From the NCBI GenBank assembly GCA_021613335.1, contig JAJTWR010000139.1:1-64000 (forward strand): 64,000 nt of DNA. The letters run 5' to 3'. Positions 9,059 through 17,825 of this stretch are shown here, in pieces (the first letter of the stretch is position 1; every line of letters starts with the position of its first letter). This stretch comes from Whitmania pigra (taxonomy: Eukaryota; Annelida; Clitellata; Hirudinida; Haemopidae). Under the pieces are notes generated by a model. The model was not told the DNA's origin. It did not search any database and was given only the letters and a program-made list of their open reading frames with translations. The translations under genes and the position numbers were made by a program.

Positions 9059-10257
9059 CCTCCGCCCCGATTGTCATCGTCGGCGCCGGTCAAGCCGGGC
9101 TGCAATTGGCCGAATCGCTGCGTAGCGAGGGTTATGACGGCCGGCTGCTTCTGATCGGCGACGAGGATGAGCCGCCCTATTACCGCCCCCCGTTATCGAA
9201 AGCGGCCCTGGAAGGCTCGATGACGCAAGCCCAGATCGAAATCCGCGGACCGGAGTTTCTCGCGCGTAAGGCGATAGAGTGGCGCGGCGGCGTCAAGGTT
9301 GTGGCCCTGGATCGCGATGCGCGGACCGTGACCTTGGCGGATGGGACGGTTCTGACCTACGATCGTCTGGCTTTAACCACCGGCGCTCGCACGCGGCGTT
9401 TGTCGGCGCCGGGCGCCGATGGTTCGAGCGTGTTCGGTCTGCGCACCCTTGCCGATGCCCGGAGATTGGCGGCGCGCTTGTCGGCAATCGAACGGCTGGC
9501 GGTCATCGGCGGCGGCTTCATCGGGTTGGAAGTTGCCGCCGTCGCGCGCCAGCGCGGGATCGCCGTGAGCGTGCTGGAAGCCAGCGATCGCTTGATGGGC
9601 CGTGCGGTCGCGCCGATCGTTTCGCGCTTTTATCTCGATCTGCATCGCCGCCATGGCGTCGATATTCATCTCGAATGCCAAGTGGAAGCGCTTGAACCGG
9701 GGGCGGTTGTCGCCGCCGGGGGCAAGCGTTGGCCCGCCGATGCCGTGGTGGTTGGCATCGGCGCGATTGCCAACGATGAACTGGCGGCGACGGCCGGGCT
9801 GGCCTGCGATCGCGGCATCCTTGTCGATGATTGTTCTCGCACCTTGGACCGGCGGATCGTCGCCGCTGGCGATTGCACGGCGCGCCGCCAGCAGGATGGC
9901 GCGCTGAGCCGGCTGGAATCGGTGCAGAACGCCATCGAACAGGCCAAGGCCGCCGCCGCCGCCCTGATGGGCAGGGATAAGCCTTTTATCGCCGCTCCAT
10001 GGTTCTGGTCGGATCAATATGGCATCAAGCTGCAAATGGTCGGCAACGGAATGGGCGCCGATCGCACGGTCATCCGCGGCGATGCTGCAGCAGCCAATCT
10101 GTCGGTCTTTCACTTTCAAGCCGGGCGTCTGATCGCTGTGGAGAGCATCAACCGGCCGCAAGATCATATGGTCGGGCGTAAGCTGATCGATCGTCGAGCG
10201 GCAATCTCCCCGGAACAGGCCGCCGATCCGGCGTTCGATCTGTCCAGCTTGTCATGA
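9055..10257 (+). CDS. ferredoxin reductase (FAD, NADH-dependent)
   Basis: A pyridine-nucleotide-disulfide fold reductase of the putidaredoxin-reductase type, about 400 residues. The FAD Rossmann motif is at the start (IVIVGAGQAGLQLAESL), YYRPPLSKAAL follows, and the NAD-binding motif is RLAVIGGGFIGLEVAA. Near the end VVAAGDC and a C-terminal dimer-like domain are present. The chosen start is TTG at 9055, which overlaps the ferredoxin stop (TTGA). A longer reading from 8992 would overlap the ferredoxin heavily and lacks homology. It supplies electrons to the ferredoxin for the P450. The frame is intact. Confidence 0.88.
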   Translation: MTSAPIVIVGAGQAGLQLAESLRSEGYDGRLLLIGDEDEPPYYRPPLSKAALEGSMTQAQIEIRGPEFLARKAIEWRGGVKVVALDRDARTVTLADGTVLTYDRLALTTGARTRRLSAPGADGSSVFGLRTLADARRLAARLSAIERLAVIGGGFIGLEVAAVARQRGIAVSVLEASDRLMGRAVAPIVSRFYLDLHRRHGVDIHLECQVEALEPGAVVAAGGKRWPADAVVVGIGAIANDELAATAGLACDRGILVDDCSRTLDRRIVAAGDCTARRQQDGALSRLESVQNAIEQAKAAAAALMGRDKPFIAAPWFWSDQYGIKLQMVGNGMGADRTVIRGDAAAANLSVFHFQAGRLIAVESINRPQDHMVGRKLIDRRAAISPEQAADPAFDLSSLS

Positions 10258-10267
10258 TTGCCCTTTT

Positions 10268-12277
10268 TCAGCGGTTTTTCTTCGTTCGTTCCACGCCTTT
10301 GGCGGTGAATTTGCCGGCGATAGCCGGTCTTGCCGATGGGACGTCTCGTGGCGGCTGGCAATTGGGGACGAGATGGCGTTTGCCGGGGCCGATCAGATCG
10401 GCGCGCCCCATCTTTTTCAGCGCTTCGCGCAGGATCGGCCAGTTTTCCGGATCGTGATAGCGTAAGAACGCCTTGTGCAGGCGGCGCTGACGCAGTCCCT
10501 TGACGCACGCCACGCGTTGCGAAGCGCCGCGTCGCACCGGTTGCAGCGGATCGACCCCGGAATAATACATCGCCGCCGACAGCGACATTGGCGACGGCAG
10601 AAAAGTCTGCACCTGATCGGCGCGGTAACGATTGCGCTTTAGCCAGAGGGCGAGGTTCATCATGTCTTCATCGCTCGCGCCGGGATGGGCGGCGATGAAA
10701 TAGGGGATCAGGTAATATTCTTTTTTGGCGTCACGAACGGCGCTCTCGAACAATTGCCTGAAACGGTCGTAGCTGCCGATGCCGGGCTTCATCATCTTGG
10801 CGAGCGGTTCGGGTTCGGTATGTTCCGGCGCGATCTTCAGATAGCCGCCGACATGATGCTGCACCAGCTCACGGACATAGGCCGGGCTTTTGACCGCCAA
10901 ATCGTAGCGCACGCCCGAAGCGACCAGCGCCTTTTTGATCCCCGGCAAAGCGCGCGCCTTGCGATAGAGCTGGATCAGCGCCTCATGGCTGTGGTTGAGA
11001 TTCTTGCAGATATCGGGATAGACGCACGAAAGCCGCCGGCACAAAGCGTGAATTCGCTCATTCCGGCACGCCATGCGGTACATATTGGCGGTCGGTCCGC
11101 CAATATCGGAAATGATTCCGGTGAAGCCCGCGGTTTTGTCGCGCACCTGTTCGATTTCACGCAGAATCGAGCTTTCAGAGCGGCTCTGGATCGTTCGCCC
11201 TTCATGTTCGGTGATCGAACAAAAAGAACAGCCGCCAAAACAACCGCGCATGATGGTGATCGAAAAACGGATCGTCTCCCAGGCGGGAATCGGATGACCG
11301 TCATAAGCAGGGTGCGGCGCGCGCGCGAAAGGCAGGCCGTAGACATCGTCCATTTCTTTGCTCGACAGCGGCAGCGGCGGTGGGGTAAGCCAGAGCTCCC
11401 GCTGGCCGTGGCGCTGAACCAGCGGGCGGGCGTTGCCGGGATTGCTTTCTCGATGCAGGATGCGCGAGGCGCGCGCATAGCTTTCCGGATCGTTGGCGAC
11501 GCGCTCGAAAGAGGGCAGGCGCAGAACCTGCTTCGGCGCGGTGAGGCGGACGGTATCGTCGGCGCCGTCCAGATCCTCGCCCGAGACCTCGCGCCATCCG
11601 TCCGGCGTCCGGTCCTTGACCAAGGCTACGCCGCGTATGTCGTCGCAGGCGGCAATCGCGACGCCCTGGGCGATGCGGCGGGTCAGTTCCACCAGTGCGC
11701 GTTCGGCGTTGCCATAGAGCAGGATATCGGCTTTGGCGTCGATCAGGATCGAACGGCGCACCTTGTCGGACCAGTAGTCGTAATGGGCGATGCGGCGCAG
11801 CGAGCTTTCGATGCCGCCAAGGACAATCGGCGCGTCGCGATAAGCTTCGCGGCAACGCTGGGAATAGACGATGACCGCGCGGTCGGGGCGTTTGCCGCCT
11901 TCGCCATCGGGGGTGTAGCTGTCATTGCGGCGCAAGCGGCGATCGGAAGTGTAGCGATTGACCATCGAATCCATATTGCCGCCGGTAACGCCAAAATACA
12001 GCGCTGGCTTGCCAAGCGCGGCAAAGGCGTCGGCGTTGCGCCAATCGGGTTGGGCGACGATCCCGACGCGATAGCCTTGGGCTTCCAGCAGCCGCCCGAC
12101 GATCGCCATGCCAAAGCTTGGATGATCGATATAAGCATCGCCGGTAACCAGAACGATGTCGCATCGATCCCAGCCGAGCGCAGCCATCTCGGCGCGCGAC
12201 ATGGGCAAAAAGGGTGCGACGCCGAAGCGATGAGCCCAGTATTTGCGGTACGAAAAAAGCGGTTTTGGCGTTTCCAT
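10268..12277 (-). CDS. ygiQ: YgiQ family radical SAM protein
   Basis: A 669-residue member of the YgiQ (UPF0313) family. After an N-terminal region typical of the family ([20 protein letters not shown]) comes the radical SAM cluster motif CFGGCSFC (C-x3-C-x2-C), placed further from the N-terminus than in most radical SAM enzymes. The C-terminal part has the family segment [16 protein letters not shown]. The reaction is not established for this family, though a role in modifying RNA or protein is often suggested. It is convergent with the reductase gene with a 10-base gap. The frame is intact and full-length. Confidence 0.9.
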   Translation of the reverse strand: METPKPLFSYRKYWAHRFGVAPFLPMSRAEMAALGWDRCDIVLVTGDAYIDHPSFGMAIVGRLLEAQGYRVGIVAQPDWRNADAFAALGKPALYFGVTGGNMDSMVNRYTSDRRLRRNDSYTPDGEGGKRPDRAVIVYSQRCREAYRDAPIVLGGIESSLRRIAHYDYWSDKVRRSILIDAKADILLYGNAERALVELTRRIAQGVAIAACDDIRGVALVKDRTPDGWREVSGEDLDGADDTVRLTAPKQVLRLPSFERVANDPESYARASRILHRESNPGNARPLVQRHGQRELWLTPPPLPLSSKEMDDVYGLPFARAPHPAYDGHPIPAWETIRFSITIMRGCFGGCSFCSITEHEGRTIQSRSESSILREIEQVRDKTAGFTGIISDIGGPTANMYRMACRNERIHALCRRLSCVYPDICKNLNHSHEALIQLYRKARALPGIKKALVASGVRYDLAVKSPAYVRELVQHHVGGYLKIAPEHTEPEPLAKMMKPGIGSYDRFRQLFESAVRDAKKEYYLIPYFIAAHPGASDEDMMNLALWLKRNRYRADQVQTFLPSPMSLSAAMYYSGVDPLQPVRRGASQRVACVKGLRQRRLHKAFLRYHDPENWPILREALKKMGRADLIGPGKRHLVPNCQPPRDVPSARPAIAGKFTAKGVERTKKNR

Positions 12278-12439
12278 GCCGTGACTTTAAAGCCAAACCC
12301 CGGCCGGTCAAGGATACGAGCCCTGTTTTTGCCAACAAATCAGGCAATGACCGGCATCGTTGTGCAACGCAGCTTGCGGCGGGAACGGCAAAGGACTAAA
12401 CAACGGGCTAGCGGTTCGAATTCGACGTTTGAATCCCGA

Positions 12440-12455
12440 CCGACATGAATGTCGG
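12440..12455. promoter_or_regulatory. 16-base perfect palindrome upstream of the CorA/ZntB gene
   Basis: CCGACAT-GA-ATGTCGG: two seven-base arms with a two-base spacer, ending 30 bases before the ATG at 12486. The size and position suit an operator for a dimeric repressor or a small leader hairpin. A second, imperfect hairpin (CCGCGA...TCGCGAGG) follows directly before the start. Confidence 0.4.
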
Positions 12456-12485
12456 ATCGAGACCGCGAGCAGTCGCGAGGTTTTC

Positions 12486-13466
12486 ATGCTCAGCCCGATC
12501 GATACCGGCTTGATCTGCGCCTATAAGCTGGGCGGCGGTCAGCCTCCTTGCTTGTTGGATTGGAGCCAGATCGGCGAGCACGATCCGGAAGAAGGGTTCA
12601 TGTGGATTCACATGAACATAACCCTGGAACCTGCGCGCCGCTGGTTGCGCGATCGATCGGGGCTGGAGGAAGAACAGCTCGAATCGTTGCTGGATTCCGA
12701 TAGCCACAGCCTGTTCGAGATTTTGCCGCGCGGCATGATCATCTCGCTCAAGGCCGTTCATTACGATATGGGCGCCGATACCCGCGAAGTCGGATTGCTG
12801 CGCTTGCTGGTTGAACCCCATCGGGTCATCACCTTGCGGCGTCACCCTTTACGCGCGACCAACCGGCTGCGGCGATCGATCGAGCAAGGAGAGTGGCCGG
12901 AAACCCCGTCGGAACTGGTCACGGGTTTGGTTGAGCAGCTGGCCGAGGATATCGAAGGGGTGGTGCGGCAATTATCCGAAGCGGGGGATGACGCCGAGGA
13001 TGCTCTGCTGTTGGGGCGGATGCGCGAATTGCCGGTTATGCTTGGCGCCTTGCGGCGCGAACTGGTTCAATTGCGCCGCCATATGGCGCCGCAGCGTTAC
13101 GGTTTGATTCGGTTGATCAGCCGGCTGCCGCGCTGGTTCGGCGGCGAGGAAAAGGGCGATCTGCGCGAAGCGGCCGAGCATCTGGCGTCGGTGATCGATG
13201 ACCTGGATGCGGTGCAGGAACGCGCCAAACTGCTACAGGAAGAATTTTCCTCCAAACTCTCGGAAGAAACCAACCACAATCTTTATATCCTGTCGGCGGT
13301 AACGGTGGTGATGCTGCCCATGACCCTGATCACCGGCATTTTTGGCATGAATGTCGCCGGCATGCCCGGCATGGAGAGCAGCCATGCCTTCTGGTATGTG
13401 TGCCTTGGCATGATCCTGGTCGGTTTGATCACGATATTGCTGCTGCGCCGCAAGCACATGGTGTGA
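12486..13466 (+). CDS. zntB: CorA/ZntB-type divalent cation transporter
   Basis: A 326-residue inner-membrane transporter of the CorA superfamily. The N-terminal cytoplasmic domain is acidic and helical. Two transmembrane helices lie at the C-terminus (LYILSAVTVVMLPMTLITGI and the last 25 residues) and enclose the pore motif GMNVAGMPG. The GMN signature and the RRKHMV end are typical. The N-terminus (GLICAYKLGG) is closer to the zinc-transport ZntB group than to magnesium CorA. The ATG at 12486 was chosen because upstream in-frame codons have no homology. A nearby zur gene fits metal homeostasis but is not in the same operon. Confidence 0.8.
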   Translation: MLSPIDTGLICAYKLGGGQPPCLLDWSQIGEHDPEEGFMWIHMNITLEPARRWLRDRSGLEEEQLESLLDSDSHSLFEILPRGMIISLKAVHYDMGADTREVGLLRLLVEPHRVITLRRHPLRATNRLRRSIEQGEWPETPSELVTGLVEQLAEDIEGVVRQLSEAGDDAEDALLLGRMRELPVMLGALRRELVQLRRHMAPQRYGLIRLISRLPRWFGGEEKGDLREAAEHLASVIDDLDAVQERAKLLQEEFSSKLSEETNHNLYILSAVTVVMLPMTLITGIFGMNVAGMPGMESSHAFWYVCLGMILVGLITILLLRRKHMV

Positions 13467-13479
13467 GGCGCTGGCGATT

Positions 13480-14259
13480 TCAAGGCAGGGCGAGTCCGGC
13501 TCGTTGCAGGATCTGACGGGACGCCGGATCGGCCAAAAACGCCAGAAAGGCGGCGACTGCCTGCGGTGCGCGCCCTGCAGCCGGATAGGCGGCGTAGGTC
13601 AATGCCGCAACGGCGCTAGCGGGAAAGATGCCGGCAATCTCTATTGCCGGTAGCGCGCTGAGCTGCGATGCCGGCAAGAGCGCGGCGGCCACTTCCAGGC
13701 GAAGCAAGGCGGCGGCAAGATCGCCGCTATGCTCGAAGCGCACGATCGGCGGGTCTGACGCATCGTTGCCAAACCCCAGCCAGGCGATGGCTTCCTGGCT
13801 GCGTTTGCCAACGCCGTTGCGCATGGCATCGGCAAGACCAAGGCTGCCGCCGTCGAGCAGACTGGCCAGGGCCGCGCCGGGATGAAGGCGAATCTGCCGG
13901 GCATGGGCGCTGGGCATGGCCAAAACCAGCCGGTCCATGGCGATCGGCCGGCCCTGTGTCAAACTGCCGGCGGCGATAAAAGAATCGGCGGCGGCGGCAT
14001 CGTCGATTACCACTAGGGCCAGAGCGGGATTGCGGGCGACCGCTTCCAACGCCCCGGCGGACGATGCGACGTCCAGCCGGTATTCATGGCGGGTTGCGGC
14101 CTTGAAAGGCAATGCCAGGCGCTGCAGCGGCTCAGCCAAGGCTGGAACCGCGATCATGGTGAATTTCTCGGCGGCAGCCGGCGTGGCGGCGAGCAGGCCA
14201 AGGCCAAGCGCGATCGATAAAGCGGACAACGAGCGCAAAGGCCGGGAAACGCGATTCAT
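13480..14259 (-). CDS. periplasmic substrate-binding protein, ModA-like
   Basis: A 259-residue exported protein. Starting at ATG 14259 gives a signal peptide (basic MNRVSRPLR, hydrophobic core ALSIALGLGLLAATP, cleavage near AAAEK). The mature part resembles the molybdate-type binding fold: early SAGALEAVARNPALALV, a mid segment on VGKRSQEAIAWLGFG, and the C-terminal AYPAAGRAPQAVAAFLAFL. No permease or ATPase is adjacent, so it is an orphan binding protein and its ligand is uncertain. It lies 35 bases after hisI on the same strand and may be cotranscribed. Confidence 0.55.
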   Translation of the reverse strand: MNRVSRPLRSLSALSIALGLGLLAATPAAAEKFTMIAVPALAEPLQRLALPFKAATRHEYRLDVASSAGALEAVARNPALALVVIDDAAAADSFIAAGSLTQGRPIAMDRLVLAMPSAHARQIRLHPGAALASLLDGGSLGLADAMRNGVGKRSQEAIAWLGFGNDASDPPIVRFEHSGDLAAALLRLEVAAALLPASQLSALPAIEIAGIFPASAVAALTYAAYPAAGRAPQAVAAFLAFLADPASRQILQRAGLALP

Positions 14260-14294
14260 GAGCCATGGTCTCCTGGTTGCAACGAAAATAGGAT

Positions 14295-14702
14295 TCAGGA
14301 TTTGGGCGCGGGATAGAGCTTGTCGGGGGCGATCAGCGGGGCGGCGGTCACGATCCATCGATCGTCGCGAATCTCCCGGTAAAAACAGCTGCGCCGGCCA
14401 GTATGGCACGCAACGCCGCGCTGATCGACCTTGGCCAGCAGGCAATCGCCATCGCAATCCAATGCCAATGAGATTAAAGTTTGTACCTGACCCGATGTCT
14501 CTCCTTTATGCCATAATTTTTTGCGAGAGCGGGAATAATAGCACACCCGCCCACTGGCAAGCGTTTCGATGACAGCCTCTTTATTCATCCAGGCCACCAT
14601 CAGAACCTCGCCGCTGTCATGCTGTTGCGCTACAACAGGGATCAGACCGCCGGCATCGAAAGCGATCCGGTCCAGCGCTCTGGACCAATCCGTTTGGGTC
14701 AT
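14295..14702 (-). CDS. hisI: phosphoribosyl-AMP cyclohydrolase
   Basis: Opens the adenine ring of phosphoribosyl-AMP in histidine synthesis. The 136-residue length is typical of the stand-alone enzyme. Signature segments are present: ARASGRVCYYSRSRKKLW-like core, LDCDGDCLLAKV (metal ligands) and GVACHTGRRSCFY, with the cysteines for Zn/Mg binding. The start ATG at 14702 aligns with the family; the open frame runs on to 15260 but overlaps the divergent zur gene. Forty-seven bases separate the two starts, so the promoters must be shared there. Confidence 0.93.
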   Translation of the reverse strand: MTQTDWSRALDRIAFDAGGLIPVVAQQHDSGEVLMVAWMNKEAVIETLASGRVCYYSRSRKKLWHKGETSGQVQTLISLALDCDGDCLLAKVDQRGVACHTGRRSCFYREIRDDRWIVTAAPLIAPDKLYPAPKS

Positions 14703-14749
14703 CGGTCGCACTCGCTCGATCTCGTCTGTTTTGAAGGAACGTCGAAAAA

Positions 14750-15238
14750 ATGACGAAGGAAGGTCTGGAGCGCAATCCCTCTTCTGGCGATCACGATCAT
14801 GCGCATTGTATCGATCGGGCCTTGCGCGCGGCGGAAGAGGTTTGCCGTCTGCGCAAAGCGCGCCTGACGCCCATGCGCCGGCAGGTGCTGGCCTTGATCT
14901 GGCGTCGCCATGAACCGGTCGGCGCCTATGCCCTGATGGAGGCGTTGCGCGCGCAAGGAGTGCGCGCCGTGCCGCCGACGGTTTACCGCGCCTTGGAATT
15001 TCTCCTGACCCACGGGCTGATTCACCGGGTTGAAAGCCTGAATGCCTATTTGGGCTGTCCCGACCCGCGCCATTTCCATCAAGGACAATATCTGATTTGC
15101 CGGCATTGCGGAGCGGCCGAGGAGATGACCGACCGGCATGTCGCCAGACTTCTCGAGCGCTTGGCGGCCGCTCGGGGCTTTTGCGTCGAGCGGCAAACGA
15201 TCGAGCTGGTTGGCCGCTGCCGGCATTGTCAGCCTTGA
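14750..15238 (+). CDS. zur: Fur-family regulator, Zur type
   Basis: A 162-residue Fur-family repressor. The winged helix is LRKARLTPMRRQVLALIW with VPPTVYRALEFLLTHGLI. The dimer domain has HFHQGQYLICRHCG and ends with VGRCRHC, giving the two C-x2-C pairs of the structural zinc site. The sequence is closer to Zur than to Fur because of the long His/Asp-rich start (SSGDHDHAHCIDRALR). It probably represses zinc uptake, and may act on the ZntB-like gene nearby. It is divergent from hisI and convergent with metC. Confidence 0.8.
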   Translation: MTKEGLERNPSSGDHDHAHCIDRALRAAEEVCRLRKARLTPMRRQVLALIWRRHEPVGAYALMEALRAQGVRAVPPTVYRALEFLLTHGLIHRVESLNAYLGCPDPRHFHQGQYLICRHCGAAEEMTDRHVARLLERLAAARGFCVERQTIELVGRCRHCQP

Positions 15239-15249
15239 GCGGGCCATCC

Positions 15250-16419
15250 TTAACCGGCAACCGCTCTCATCCGGTCGAACGATCGCTCCAGATCGGCGAT
15301 CAGGTCTTCTAGCGCTTCCAAGCCGGCATGAACGCGCAAGAGCGGCCCGTCCTCCAGCCAGGGGACGGCGCTTCGGACCTTATGGGGGAATACCGGCAGA
15401 AGCAGGCTTTCGTAACCGCCCCAGCTGTAGCCCATGCCGTACAGCTGCATGCGATCGAGAAATGCCGCCAAAGCCGCGCGCGCCACAGGTTTCAGGGTGA
15501 AAGAAAACAGGCCCGACGCGCCGGTGAAATCGCGCTTCCACAGCGCATGACCAGGATCTTGCGGCCAGGCTGGCGAGAGGATTCTGGTTACTTCCGGTTG
15601 TTTCGATAGCCATTCCATCAATCCGATGGCGGTTTTCCCATGGCGTTCGAGCCTGACGGCCATGCTGCGTAAACCGCGTTGCGCCAGATAGCAATCGTCT
15701 GGCGCCAAACTTTGCCCCAATTCGGCGGCCATCGTTTTGACCGGCGTCCAGCTTTCCTGGTTGGTCGCGACGATGCCGGCCATGGCGTCGGAATGGCCGA
15801 CGATATATTTGGTCGCCGCATGAACCGAAACATCGACGCCATATTTCAGCGGCTTGAAGTACAAAGGGGTTGCCCAGGTATTGTCGATGACCGTTTTGAC
15901 CCCTGCGGCTCTGGCGACGCGGGCGATGGCCGGGATATCCTGCATGTCGAAGGTCAGCGAGCCTGGAGCCTCGCAAACCACCAATTTGGTCTTGGGCCGG
16001 AACAGATCGCCGATCGCGCCGCCGATGGCTGGACGGTAAAATTCGGCTTCCACACCCCAACCGGCCAAGGTGTGTGCGCACAGGCGGCGGGTTGGACCGT
16101 ACACGCTGTCGGCAACCAGGATATGGTCGCCATTTTTGGCAAAGGCCATGATCGCCACCGCCAGCGCCGCCATGCCGGAACCGGTGGCAATCGCCCGGTA
16201 TCCGCCTTCCAGCTGGGCAACGGCATCTTCGAACGCGCGGGTGGTAGGGGTTCCGTGCCGGCCATAGGTGAAACCGGGATAATCTTCGCGGCCCGCGGCT
16301 TCCAGCATGTCGAGGCTCGAAAACAGAATGGTCGAGGCGTGATAAACCGGCGGATTGACGATGCCATGATTTTGTTCCGGCGCCCTGCCAGCGACAGTCA
16401 ATAAAGTACTATCCTGCAT
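15250..16419 (-). CDS. metC: cystathionine beta-lyase
   Basis: A PLP enzyme of the Cys/Met metabolism family, 389 residues, converting cystathionine to homocysteine, pyruvate and ammonia. Substrate-loop FTYGRHGTPTTRAFE, cofactor-stacking region SVYGPTRRLC and the PLP lysine in SVHAATKYIVGHSD are seen, and the C-terminus has YSWGGYESLL. In many alphaproteobacteria metC sits beside the aapJQMP operon, and here the head of aapJ begins 154 bases away on the other strand. The 153-base leader was examined for a SAM riboswitch; none was convincing. The frame is intact. Confidence 0.92.
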   Translation of the reverse strand: MQDSTLLTVAGRAPEQNHGIVNPPVYHASTILFSSLDMLEAAGREDYPGFTYGRHGTPTTRAFEDAVAQLEGGYRAIATGSGMAALAVAIMAFAKNGDHILVADSVYGPTRRLCAHTLAGWGVEAEFYRPAIGGAIGDLFRPKTKLVVCEAPGSLTFDMQDIPAIARVARAAGVKTVIDNTWATPLYFKPLKYGVDVSVHAATKYIVGHSDAMAGIVATNQESWTPVKTMAAELGQSLAPDDCYLAQRGLRSMAVRLERHGKTAIGLMEWLSKQPEVTRILSPAWPQDPGHALWKRDFTGASGLFSFTLKPVARAALAAFLDRMQLYGMGYSWGGYESLLLPVFPHKVRSAVPWLEDGPLLRVHAGLEALEDLIADLERSFDRMRAVAG

Positions 16420-16572
16420 ATTTTATGGTTCCCACGGTTGATGAGGCGCTCCCGCACAAGCGAATTTCGTGACAAGGGCAGGTAATTTATTCCTTTCTCG
16501 CCAGCCAAGCATATAGGGAGCTGGCGTCCACGCCAAATCAATCTAACGAATTTCAAGAGAGGGAGACATTCG

Positions 16573-16765
16573 ATGAAGGTCATCGCCAGACTAACGAGCG
16601 GTTTCGTCATTGCGTTGGGGATGATGGCGGCGGCCGCTTCTACGCCGCCGCCGGCGGGCGGTAGGCCGGCGGCGGTAAAGGGGCGGGGAATTTTGCATTG
16701 CGGCGTCAACGCTTCGTTGACCGCGCCAACAAAATCGGTTTCAGGCCAGTGACGATCCAGGAACC
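16573..16765 (+). pseudogene. aapJ: AapJ amino-acid-binding protein, N-terminal fragment cut by an IS
   Basis: ATG at 16573 follows a GAGAGGGAGA ribosome site. It encodes a signal peptide (KVIARLTSGFVIALGMMAA) and the first mature residues (VKGRGILHCGVNASL), matching the start of general amino-acid binding proteins AapJ/BztA. The frame then breaks: an alternative frame just before 16766 reads FQASDDPGT, like the next family segment, and the IS427 end begins there. The rest of the gene is not on the other side of the IS. aapQ, aapM and aapP lie at 61.8-64 kb on the minus strand, so the gene appears split by a rearrangement. Confidence 0.7.
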
Positions 16766-17610
16766 AGGCTCAGGACTCATTGATTGATCCAAAAACTGAC
16801 GGTTGCGGCGATAGCGATTGCCGACATGAAGGTGAGGGCGCACCGGTCATATCGGGTGTGGATACGCCGCCGGTCTTTGGGCTTGGCAAACATGTTCTCG
16901 ATTTCATGACGGTTCCGATAGAGAGCCTTGTCGAAACCGATCTGAATTTTGCGATTTGATTTCGGCCGGATGCAAGGGGTAATTCCGCGTCCAATAAGCG
17001 CTTTGCCGAACCAATCGGCGTACATCCCTTATCGCCCGGAAGCTCCCTGGCTTTGGGCAGCGCGGCAACCACCCGTGCGGCTCCTTTATAATCGCTCATC
17101 CGGCCTTCAGTCAGCAGCAGAACGATCGGACGGCCTTTCCCATCGCAGACCGCATGAAGTTTGGAGTTCAAGCCGCCCTTCGTGCGGCCGATACGGCGGG
17201 GAACAGTCCCTTTTTATGCAGCCTCGCTGCGGTTCGATGGGCTTTCAAATGCGTTGCATCGATCATCAGCCGCTCCGGATCGCCAGGCTTGCCCGCCAAC
17301 CGGGCAGAAATACGGTTGAAAACGCCAAGGCGACTCCAGCGAACGAACCGATTGTAAATCACCTTGTGCGGACCGTATTCCTTCGGGGCATCGCGCCAGC
17401 GCGATCCATTGTGGATGACAAAAACGATACCGCTGAGAATGCGCCGGTCGTCAACGCGGGCAATCCCATGCGATAACGGAAAATATGGCGAAATCCGGCG
17501 CATCTGAGCCTAGGTCAACCAAAATAGATCACTCATCCCGGCTCCGCCTGTAACTTCCATTGTTACAACGAACTCAATGCAATTCAAGTAAATTAATGGG
17601 TCCTGAGCCT
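16766..17610 (-). mobile_element. IS5-family (IS427 group) insertion sequence, defective
   Basis: About 845 bases bounded by inverted repeats AGGCTCAGGACTCATTGATT (16766-16785) and, on the opposite strand, AGGCTCAGGACCCATTAATT (17591-17610), with two mismatches. The size fits IS427-type elements. No target duplication is visible: the bases outside are GAACC on the left and AGAGG on the right. The left flank is aapJ, the right flank is not. That is expected if two copies recombined rather than if this was a single simple insertion. Confidence 0.75.
16777..17536 (-). pseudogene. IS427-type DDE transposase, multiply broken
   Basis: Minus-strand start at 17536 (MSDLFWLT) is followed by an in-frame TAG. 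The rest reads VDDRRILSGIVFVI, RWRDAPKEYGPHKVIYNRF and MIDATHLKAHRTAARL (DDE region). It shifts frame near 17195 to NSKLHAVCDGKGRPIVLLL and again near 17025 to DWFGKALIGRGITPC and RHEIENMFAKPKDRRRI, ending at 16777. With one stop and at least two frameshifts, this copy cannot transpose by itself unless supplied in trans. Confidence 0.8.
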
Positions 17611-17725
17611 AGAGGAATTGAAGGATGAAAAAACCGCAAGCGATGATGACGACCAGCCCGCTTGCAATCATTAAACGCCGTTTGAAACAAACAGGCGGGC
17701 GGCGATTGTCATTGGCTGCGTGCAA
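17609..17725 (-). other. small ORF ending in a membrane segment, abutting the IS
   Basis: TTG at 17725 opens 38 codons: a basic stretch (ANDNRRPP, CFKRR) then a hydrophobic helix (MIASGLVVIIACGFFILQF). The stop TAG (17609-17611) overlaps the IS427 repeat, so the natural C-terminus may have been lost in the rearrangement. No clear ribosome site is visible. It could be the head of a truncated membrane protein, or a chance frame. Confidence 0.3.
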
Positions 17726-17760
17726 CCAGTAAGAGACTTTTTTATAGGCAATACCAGTCA

Positions 17761-17782
17761 GGGCGGCGGTTGGCCGCCGCCC
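17761..17782. terminator. GC-rich hairpin after gltA
   Basis: GGGCGGCGG-TTGG-CCGCCGCCC: nine-base perfect arms with a four-base loop, 44 bases past the gltA stop. There is only a short T stretch on the plus side (CCCTTTAG) and none on the gltA side, so it is either a weak terminator or an mRNA 3' stabiliser. Confidence 0.55.
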
Positions 17783-17825
17783 TTTAGCCTTGTTCCTGCC
17801 CAAAGACAGGAGGGGCGAGCCGCGA

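Noticed and set aside
10685..12448. A 587-codon open frame on the plus strand
   Set aside because: It is antisense to the intact ygiQ gene, has no recognisable domain, and is typical of GC-rich reverse-frame openness.
13916..14572. A 218-codon plus-strand frame
   Set aside because: It lies across the 5' end of the ModA-like gene and hisI on the other strand and has no homology or ribosome site.
16420..16572. Possible SAM riboswitch in the metC leader
   Set aside because: The leader has a few short hairpins, but neither the SAM-II pseudoknot core nor another known SAM-binding pattern could be traced.
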